A DNA stretch of 64,000 nucleotides, taken from NCBI RefSeq assembly GCF_900105175.1, contig NZ_LT629771.1:5972622-6036621 (forward strand), given 5' to 3'. A program made the translations under genes and the position numbers. Position 1 is the stretch's first letter; each line of letters begins with the position of its first letter. Under the pieces are notes generated by a model. That model saw only the letters and a list, made by a program, of their open reading frames with translations, did not search any database and was not told the origin of the DNA. This DNA comes from Jiangella sp. DSM 45060 (GTDB taxonomy: Bacteria > Actinomycetota > Actinomycetes > Jiangellales > Jiangellaceae). Shown one piece after another: positions 58,537 to 64,000 of the stretch.

Positions 58537-59103
58537 TCAGGCCGGGATCTCGAGCGCCTCGTCCAGCCGGCGCACGCCGGTGGCGTCGACGGCCGAGCTC
58601 AGCTCCACGACGCGGCCGAGGCCGGGCACCGAGAAGTCGGGGTCGACGTCGGCCCACGGGATGAGCACGAACGCCCGCTCGGCGAGCCGCGGGTGCGGCA
58701 CGTGCAGGTCGTCGTCGTCGGAGGTGACGTCGCCGACGGCGAGCACGTCGATGTCGAGCGTGCGCGGGCCGTTCGGGACGTCGCGGGTGCGGCCGTAGGC
58801 GGTCTCGGTGGACTGGGCCCGTTCCATCAGCGAGCGCGGCGACAGCGTGGTGTCGACGACGAGGACGGCGTTGAAGAAGTTCGGCGAGCCGCTGGGGGTG
58901 TCGACCGGTTCGGACTCGTACACCGGCGAGACCGCGACGGGCACGATCTCGGAGGAGTCGGTGAGGGTGTCGACGGCCGCCTGCAGGAACTCGAGGCGGT
59001 CGCCGAGGTTGCTGCCCAGCGCGAACGCCGTACGCCGCAGCGGACGCAGATCACCCGTCAGCGTGTCGGCGTCGACCACGTTGGGGTTGGGGACATTGGT
59101 CAC
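58537..59103 (-). CDS. folK: 2-amino-4-hydroxy-6-hydroxymethyldihydropteridine diphosphokinase
   Basis: 188 aa; pyrophosphorylates 6-hydroxymethyl-dihydropterin for folate synthesis. RTAFALGSNLGDRLEFLQAAVDTL, VSPVYESEPVDTPSGSPNFFNAVLVVDTTLSPRSLMERAQSTETAYGR, GPRTLDIDVLAVGDVTSD, LHVPHPRLAERAFVLIPWADVDPDF are the family blocks, with the catalytic D-I-D pair in TLDIDVL. The N-terminus carries about 25 extra residues. GTG start; the start overlaps folB's stop by 4 bp. Confidence 0.97.
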   Translation of the reverse strand: MTNVPNPNVVDADTLTGDLRPLRRTAFALGSNLGDRLEFLQAAVDTLTDSSEIVPVAVSPVYESEPVDTPSGSPNFFNAVLVVDTTLSPRSLMERAQSTETAYGRTRDVPNGPRTLDIDVLAVGDVTSDDDDLHVPHPRLAERAFVLIPWADVDPDFSVPGLGRVVELSSAVDATGVRRLDEALEIPA

Positions 59104-59462
59104 GTTCGGGCCCTTCGAATCGTCACGGTCACGTCGTCGAACGGCACCGCCACCGGCGCCTCCGGCTTGTGCACGGTCACTTCCGCCGCCTCCACCCTGG
59201 GATCGTCCAGGCAGAGGTCCGCGATGCGCTGGGCGAGGGTCTCGACCAGCCGGACCGGCTCCCCCGAGACGAGGCCGACCACCCGTTCAGCAAGACTGCC
59301 ATAGTCCACGGTGTCGGTCAGGTCGTCGCTCTGGGCCGCCGCACGGGTGTCGACGCTCAGGGCGACGTCGACGCGGAACAGCTGGCCGTTCTCCCGTTCA
59401 TGGGCGAACCAGCCGTGGCGTCCACGCGCGGTGAGGCCGCGCAACTCGATACGGTCAGGCAC
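59100..59462 (-). CDS. folB: dihydroneopterin aldolase
   Basis: 120 aa, normal length. DRIELRGLTARGRHGWFAHERENGQLFRVDVALSVDTRAAAQSDDLTDTVDYGSLAERVVGLVSGEPVRLVETLAQRIADLCLDDPRVEAAEVTVHKPEAPVAVPFDDVTVTIRR contains the catalytic Glu/Lys region (VTVHKP..P) and the HGWF active-site segment. It cleaves dihydroneopterin to hydroxymethyl-dihydropterin and glycolaldehyde. GTG start, 68 bp after folP and overlapping folK. Confidence 0.96.
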   Translation of the reverse strand: MPDRIELRGLTARGRHGWFAHERENGQLFRVDVALSVDTRAAAQSDDLTDTVDYGSLAERVVGLVSGEPVRLVETLAQRIADLCLDDPRVEAAEVTVHKPEAPVAVPFDDVTVTIRRART

Positions 59463-59530
59463 CCCACGACCCTAGCGGCCCGCACCCGCTCATCGTGCAC
59501 TCGGACGAGGGTGGGATTGGCCACGGTCGC

Positions 59531-60391
59531 TCACCCTTGCGCGAGCCGGGCCGCGACGTGCACCGCGTCGAGCGTCGCGGGGACGGTGTGGACGCGGACG
59601 CACCAGGCTCCGGCCAGCGCGATCGTCGTCGACAACGCGTCGGTGGCGGCGTCGCGGCCGACCGGCGGGCGCCGTTCCCCGGTCTGCGGATCGGCCAGCA
59701 GTTCGCCCAGGAAGGTCTTGCGCGACGCGGCGACGAGCAGCGGCAGCTCCAGCGCGTGCAGCTCGGCCAGCCGGGCCAGCAGCGTCCAGTTGTGGTCCCA
59801 CGTCTTGGCGAAGCCGAGCCCGGGGTCGACGGCGATGTGCTCCGGCCTCACCCCGGCGGCGAGGGCGGCGTCGACCCGCGGCCGCAGCTCGGCGAGCACG
59901 TCGGCGACGACGTCGTCGTAGGCGATGCGCTCCTGCATGTGGTCGGAGTGCCCGCGCCAGTGCATGAGGACGACCGGCACGTCCGCCTCGGCGACGACGC
60001 GCAGCATGTCAGGGTCGGCCAGCCCGCCGGACACGTCGTTGACCAGCCGCGCACCGGCCTCGAGCGCGGGTGCGGCGACCTCGGCGCGCATGGTGTCGAC
60101 GGAGACGACGGCGCCCGCGGCGGCCAGCTCGCGGATCACCGGCAGCACCCGGCGGCGCTCCTCGTCCGGCGACGGGCGCGCGGCGCCGGGCCGGGTGGAC
60201 TCGCCGCCGACGTCGACGATGTCGGCGCCCTGCTCGATCAGCTGCAGCCCGTGCTCGATCGCGTCGCCGGGTTCGTACCAGAAGCCGCCGTCGGAGAAGG
60301 AGTCGGGCGTGACGTTCACGACGCCCATGACCAGCGCGCGATCCGGCCGCGGCAGGCCCGCGACGTAGCGCTCCGGGCGGCCGCTGCTCAT
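59531..60391 (-). CDS. folP: dihydropteroate synthase
   Basis: 286 aa; joins the pterin diphosphate to p-aminobenzoate, the sulfonamide target. [52 protein letters not shown] (the pterin and diphosphate loops), [64 protein letters not shown], and [17 protein letters not shown] (Lys/Arg of the PABA site). The start overlaps purD's stop (60388-60391). No folE is adjacent, unlike the usual cluster. Confidence 0.97.
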   Translation of the reverse strand: MSSGRPERYVAGLPRPDRALVMGVVNVTPDSFSDGGFWYEPGDAIEHGLQLIEQGADIVDVGGESTRPGAARPSPDEERRRVLPVIRELAAAGAVVSVDTMRAEVAAPALEAGARLVNDVSGGLADPDMLRVVAEADVPVVLMHWRGHSDHMQERIAYDDVVADVLAELRPRVDAALAAGVRPEHIAVDPGLGFAKTWDHNWTLLARLAELHALELPLLVAASRKTFLGELLADPQTGERRPPVGRDAATDALSTTIALAGAWCVRVHTVPATLDAVHVAARLAQG

Positions 60392-61626
60392 CGGCGCAAC
60401 GCGATGTCGGTGCGGTGGTGGCTGCCGTCGAGCCTGATGTGCCCGACCGCCTCGTACGCGCGGGCGCGCGCCTCGTCGATGTCGTCGCCGACCGCCGTGA
60501 CCGACAGGACCCGGCCACCGCTGGAGACGACGGCGCCGCCGGCGTCCAGCCGGGTGCCGGCGTGCAGCACCTCGACGCCCTTGACGGCGGCCGCGTCGTC
60601 CAGCCCGCCGATGGGGTCACCGGTGCGCGGGGACGCCGGGTACCCGTGCGCCGCGACGACGACGGTGACCGCGGCGCCGTCGCGCCACACCGGCTCCGGG
60701 TGCTGGGCGAGGGTGCCGGTGGCCGCGGCCCGCAGCAGCCCGCCCAGCCCGGACCGCAGCCGGGCCAGCACGGCCTGCGTCTCGGGGTCGCCGAACCGGG
60801 CGTTGAACTCGACGACGCGCACGCCGCGCGACGTCAGCGCCAGCCCCACGTACAGCAGGCCGGCGAACGGGATGCCGCGGCGCTGCATCTCCTCGATGGT
60901 CGGCCGGACGACCCGCTCCATGACGTCGTCGACCAGGCCCTCGGGCGCCCACGGCAGCGGCGTGTACGCGCCCATGCCGCCGGTGTTGGGGCCCTCGTCG
61001 CCGTCGTAGGCGCGCTTGAAGTCCTGGGCCGGGGTGAGCGGCACGGCGACCCGGCCGTCGGTGACGCAGAACAGCGACACCTCGGGGCCGTCGAGGTACT
61101 CCTCGATGACGACGCGGCCGCAGGCCTCGGCGTGCGCGAGCGCGGCCGCGCGGTCGTCGGTGACGACGACGCCCTTGCCGGCGGCCAGGCCGTCGTCCTT
61201 GACGACGTACGGCGCACCGAAGCGGTCCAGCGCGGCCTCGGCCTCGGCGCGGGTCTCGCAGACCACGGCCATGGCGGTGGGCACCTCGGCCGCGGCCATG
61301 ACGTCCTTCGCGAAGGCCTTCGACCCCTCCAGCCGGGCGGCCCGCCCGGACGGCCCGAAGCAGGCGATGCCGCGTGCCTTGACGGCGTCGGCGACGCCCG
61401 CCACCAGCGGCACTTCGGGTCCCACCACGACGAGGTCGGCGTCGAGCCGGGCGGCGAGGTCGGCCACGGCCTCGGGCTGGTCGGCGACGACGGAATGGAC
61501 GGCGATGTCCGCGGCGATGCCCGCGTTGCCCGGCGCGGCGTGCACCTCGGACACCTCGGGGTCGCGCAGCAGGCAGCGCACCAGGGCGTGCTCGCGGGCG
61601 CCGGAACCGATGACGAGTACCTTCAC
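60388..61626 (-). CDS. purD: phosphoribosylamine--glycine ligase
   Basis: 412 aa; ATP-grasp enzyme for GAR formation in purine synthesis. [175 protein letters not shown] cover the three ATP-grasp subdomains. GTG start. Its stop overlaps the folP start, so purine and folate genes are translationally coupled here. Confidence 0.97.
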   Translation of the reverse strand: MKVLVIGSGAREHALVRCLLRDPEVSEVHAAPGNAGIAADIAVHSVVADQPEAVADLAARLDADLVVVGPEVPLVAGVADAVKARGIACFGPSGRAARLEGSKAFAKDVMAAAEVPTAMAVVCETRAEAEAALDRFGAPYVVKDDGLAAGKGVVVTDDRAAALAHAEACGRVVIEEYLDGPEVSLFCVTDGRVAVPLTPAQDFKRAYDGDEGPNTGGMGAYTPLPWAPEGLVDDVMERVVRPTIEEMQRRGIPFAGLLYVGLALTSRGVRVVEFNARFGDPETQAVLARLRSGLGGLLRAAATGTLAQHPEPVWRDGAAVTVVVAAHGYPASPRTGDPIGGLDDAAAVKGVEVLHAGTRLDAGGAVVSSGGRVLSVTAVGDDIDEARARAYEAVGHIRLDGSHHRTDIALRR

Positions 61627-61637
61627 GGACGCCGACC

Positions 61638-62540
61638 CTATCGGGCCAGCGTCGCCGCCACTTCCAGTGTCCGCGCCTGGTCCGCCGCGGGCCCGACCGG
61701 CAGCACCATCAACTCGTCCATACCGGCGTCGGCGAGCGCGCGGACGGCCCGGCCGACGGCCGCCTCGTCACCGGCGACGACGGTCTCGGCGGGTGTCCGG
61801 ACGCCCTCGCGGTCCAGCTGGGCCCGATAGCTCGGCAGGTCGCCGGCGACGCCGAACCGCCGCTGCACCCAGTCGCGCACGCCGTCCGGGTCGCTGGTGA
61901 CCGCGACGCAGACCCCGGCGATGACGGCGGGCCGTTCGCGCCCGGCGGCGGCAGCGGCGGCGGTGAGCGCCGGGACGACGTGCTCGCCGATCGAGCGCGG
62001 CCCGGCCCACGTGGTGACGACGCCGTCGGCCAGCTCGCCGGCCACCCGCAGCATCACCGGGCCGAGCGCGGACAGCAGCAGCGGCGGCGCCGCGACCCCG
62101 GCACCGGCCAGCTGCCCGTTCACCGTCACCGTCACGCCGGCGTGGGCGACCGGCTCGCCGCGCAGCAGCGGCCGCAGCGCGGTCAGGTACTCGCGGGTGT
62201 GCCGGGCCGGACGGTCGTACGGCACGCCGTACTGCCCCTCGACGATCGGCGCGTGGCTCGGACCGACGCCGAGCCGCAGCCGGCCGCCGGTCGCCGCCTG
62301 CGTCGTCAGCGCCTGGGCGGCCAGGGACAGCGGGTGCCGCGGATGGGTCCGGACGACGGCCGTGCCCAGCTGCACCTCCGGCACCGCCGCGCCGACCGCC
62401 GTCAGCAGCGTCAGGGGGTCCCAGCCGGACCGCTCGCTCAGCCACACGGTCTCGTACCCGGCCGCGGCGGCCGCCCGGGCCCGCTCGGCCACCGTCGCGA
62501 CGCTCACGCCGTCGTCGTCGATCCACGCTCCGGTTCGCAT
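61638..62540 (-). CDS. LLM class (F420-type) oxidoreductase
   Basis: 300 aa from the ATG at 62540. A bacterial-luciferase-like TIM barrel: [113 protein letters not shown]. The T-AVV..H..HP...A..A.T...ATGGR..LG.G.SH pattern is that of F420-dependent actinobacterial enzymes. Substrate unknown. The 11 bp after its stop lead to purD. It is divergent from a LysR regulator with a clear inverted repeat between them. Confidence 0.92.
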   Translation of the reverse strand: MRTGAWIDDDGVSVATVAERARAAAAAGYETVWLSERSGWDPLTLLTAVGAAVPEVQLGTAVVRTHPRHPLSLAAQALTTQAATGGRLRLGVGPSHAPIVEGQYGVPYDRPARHTREYLTALRPLLRGEPVAHAGVTVTVNGQLAGAGVAAPPLLLSALGPVMLRVAGELADGVVTTWAGPRSIGEHVVPALTAAAAAAGRERPAVIAGVCVAVTSDPDGVRDWVQRRFGVAGDLPSYRAQLDREGVRTPAETVVAGDEAAVGRAVRALADAGMDELMVLPVGPAADQARTLEVAATLAR

Positions 62541-62595
62541 GGATCCAGTCAAGCCGGCGGAACAGCCCGGACCAACGGCCAGTTGTGCTGTGCAG

Positions 62596-62614
62596 CGATC
62601 ACGTCTGGTGATCG
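62596..62614. promoter_or_regulatory. LysR-type operator CGATCAC-N5-GTGATCG
   Basis: A perfect 7-bp inverted repeat separated by five bases, containing the T-N11-A core (ATCAC-N5-GTGAT). It is centred 26 bp upstream of the LysR start (62632) and 65 bp upstream of the LLM oxidoreductase start (62540). This is the classic position for autoregulation plus activation of the divergent gene. Confidence 0.75.
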
Positions 62615-62631
62615 GCGCCGGGAGGTCGAGC

Positions 62632-63513
62632 GTGGAGTTGCGCCAGCTCAGGTACTTCGTCGCGGTCGCCGAGGAGCTGCACTTCGGCCGCGCCGCCGAG
62701 CGGCTGCACATCGTCCAGCCCGCGGTCAGCCAGCAGATCGGCCGGCTGGAGCGGGAGTTCGGCGTGCGGCTGTTCGACCGCTCGTCGCGCCACGTGCGGC
62801 TGACCGACGACGGCCGCCGGCTGCTGGAGCGGGCCCGCCGGGTGCTGGCCGCGGCCGCCGACACCGCGACGCTCGCGGCCGAGCTGGCCGGGCGCTCCGG
62901 CGTGCTGCGCCTCGGCGCCGGCGCCGGGCTGGAGCGACGGGTCGAGCGCGGGCTGACGACGCTGCGGGCGGACCGCCCGGACCTCGCGGTGACGTTCGCC
63001 GACGGCCCGGTGAGCACCCACCTCGACGCGCTGCGCCGCGGCGACCTGCACGCCGTCCTCGTCCGCGGCGCCGTCGAGAGCGACGACGACCTGGTCGCCA
63101 CGCAGGCGTGGTCCGACGAGGTCGTGGCCGCGCTCCCGGCCGGGCATCCGCGCGCCGGCGCCGACACTGTCCGCGTCGCCGACCTCGCCGCTCACCCGGC
63201 CCGGCTGCCCGCGCCGCAGTGCGACGGGCCGTTCCACCGGCTGCTGGCCGGCGCCGGGGTGCGGCCGCTGCCCGACCGCCCGGCGGGCACCGTCGAACGG
63301 ACCCTGTTGGAGCTGGCCGGCAGCAGCGACCAGTGGGCTCCGGTCCCGGCCGGCGGGCCGCCGCCGCCCGCCGGCGTGCGCACCGTCCGGTTCGATCCGC
63401 CGCTGCCGCTGCCGGGCGTCGTCGTGACGTCGGCGCGGACGCCCGCGGACTGCCGGGCCGGGCTGGTGGCGGCCTTCGGCGGACCCGACATCATCGACTA
63501 CGGTGGACGCTGA
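62632..63513 (+). CDS. LysR family transcriptional regulator
   Basis: 293 aa from a GTG at 62632 behind GGAGG. The N-terminal winged helix is VELRQLRYFVAVAEELHFGRAAERLHIVQPAVSQQIGRLEREFGVRLFDRSSRHVRLTDDGRRLLERARRVL, the standard LysR HTH (HFGRAAERLHIVQPAVSQQI). The effector-binding domain follows (VLRLGAGAGLERRVERGLTTLRADRPDLAVTFADGPVSTHLDALRRGDLHAVLVRG). The ligand is unknown. It is divergent from the LLM oxidoreductase. Its stop overlaps the next start by one base (TGATG). Confidence 0.94.
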   Translation: MELRQLRYFVAVAEELHFGRAAERLHIVQPAVSQQIGRLEREFGVRLFDRSSRHVRLTDDGRRLLERARRVLAAAADTATLAAELAGRSGVLRLGAGAGLERRVERGLTTLRADRPDLAVTFADGPVSTHLDALRRGDLHAVLVRGAVESDDDLVATQAWSDEVVAALPAGHPRAGADTVRVADLAAHPARLPAPQCDGPFHRLLAGAGVRPLPDRPAGTVERTLLELAGSSDQWAPVPAGGPPPPAGVRTVRFDPPLPLPGVVVTSARTPADCRAGLVAAFGGPDIIDYGGR

Positions 63514-64000
63514 TGAGCGAACGATGGATCGACCTCGTCGGCGCGGTCAACGTCCGCGACCTCGGCGGGCTGCCCACCACCGACGGCGGCGCCACCCGGT
63601 TCGGCCAGGTGCTGCGCTCCGACAACCTGCAGGACCTCATCGGCGACGACATCGACCGGCTCACCGGCGAGCACCGTCTGCGCGACGTCGTCGACCTGCG
63701 CACGACGTACGAGGTGACGTCCGAGGGCCCCGGCCCGCTGACCCGCGTCCCCGACGTCACCATCCACCACCTGTCGCTCTACCCCGAGGTCGGCACCGCC
63801 ACCGATGTCGAGGCCGACAGCGTGCTGCCGTGGACCGGCCGCGACGACGAAGAGGCCATCTGGGTGAACGCGGGCGTCTACTACACCAACTACCTGCGGC
63901 ACCGGCCCGGCAACGTCGTGGCGGCGCTGCGCACCATGACGACCTCCGGCGGCTCCACGCTGGTGCACTGCGCGGCCGGCAAGGACCGCACCGGCGTCGT
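63513..64000 (+). CDS. tyrosine-protein phosphatase (PtpB/DUF-type), truncated by window end
   Basis: The reading frame MSERWIDLVGAVNVRDLGGLPTTDGGATRFGQVLRSDNLQDLIGDDIDRL runs off the window after 162 codons. NVRDLGG...GQVLRSDNL is the conserved N-terminus of the Y_phosphatase3 family, and the P-loop is STLVHCAAGKDRTGV (HCxxGxxR-T, with catalytic Cys and Arg). Family members in actinomycetes dephosphorylate phosphotyrosine or phosphoinositides. Start ATG at 63513 overlaps the LysR stop, suggesting co-expression. Confidence 0.93.
   Translation, partial: MSERWIDLVGAVNVRDLGGLPTTDGGATRFGQVLRSDNLQDLIGDDIDRLTGEHRLRDVVDLRTTYEVTSEGPGPLTRVPDVTIHHLSLYPEVGTATDVEADSVLPWTGRDDEEAIWVNAGVYYTNYLRHRPGNVVAALRTMTTSGGSTLVHCAAGKDRTGV

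Overview
The window is chromosomal DNA of a very high-GC actinomycete. Lsr2, actinobacterial lysS-argA and nadB-nadC-coaX blocks, frequent GTG starts, 4-bp ATGA/GTGA gene overlaps and strong third-position G/C all point that way. The genus cannot be fixed from sequence alone; a Jiangella-like or other non-Streptomyces soil actinomycete is my guess. No rRNA, tRNA, CRISPR array, transposase or prophage was seen.

Layout. 0-9 kb: a truncated DUF1295 protein, photolyase, an SDR/DUF2867 protein, an MMPL exporter with its MarR repressor, a fasciclin lipoprotein with a membrane molybdopterin oxidoreductase, and a Uma2 nuclease-fold protein. 9-18 kb: a fused two-half ABC exporter, a Tat-secreted sugar-isomerase-like protein, and a FadR-type regulator facing a 2-hydroxyacid oxidase/FAH operon. 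17.8-27.7 kb: lsr2, argA-type acetyltransferase and lysS, then an ECF41 sigma factor with its epimerase partner, then coaX, nadC, nadB and panC. 27.7-34 kb: a lipoprotein plus secreted-protein cassette (A), an ABC-2 exporter, and an MFS pump with an HxlR regulator. 34-47 kb: a DUF2520 Rossmann protein, a MacB-like ABC exporter, an adenosine-deaminase-like protein, a LacI/MFS pair, a VOC protein, a two-component system, a RibD-like reductase, small membrane proteins and a DUF885 protein. 47-51.3 kb: panD, two bacterial PH-domain membrane proteins, and a second lipoprotein plus secreted-protein cassette (B). 51.3-58 kb: an osmoprotectant ABC system, a DUF1684 protein, a coiled-coil membrane protein, a hydrolase and an acetyltransferase. 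58-64 kb: DUF3180, folK, folB, folP and purD, an LLM oxidoreductase with a LysR regulator, and a truncated tyrosine phosphatase.

Taken together, folP-folB-folK-DUF3180, two PH-domain proteins, panD, DUF2520, panC, nadB, nadC, coaX, lysS, argA and lsr2 follow the order of one compact actinobacterial cofactor/translation cluster. Here that cluster is drawn out over about 42 kb with accessory modules between its parts.

Most notable non-coding signals: (i) a 59-nt element present twice (58/59 identical), each copy in the loop of a different, perfectly paired, locus-specific 18-20 bp stem; (ii) a textbook ECF41 promoter in front of the epimerase; (iii) two consensus actinobacterial DnaA boxes in one intergenic region; (iv) clear palindromic operators for the MarR, FadR, HxlR, LacI and LysR regulators; (v) an 80-bp tandem repeat that duplicates the translation-start region of the DUF885 gene; (vi) a GC-rich stem-loop repeat in three copies; and (vii) two paralogous two-gene secreted cassettes of unknown function.
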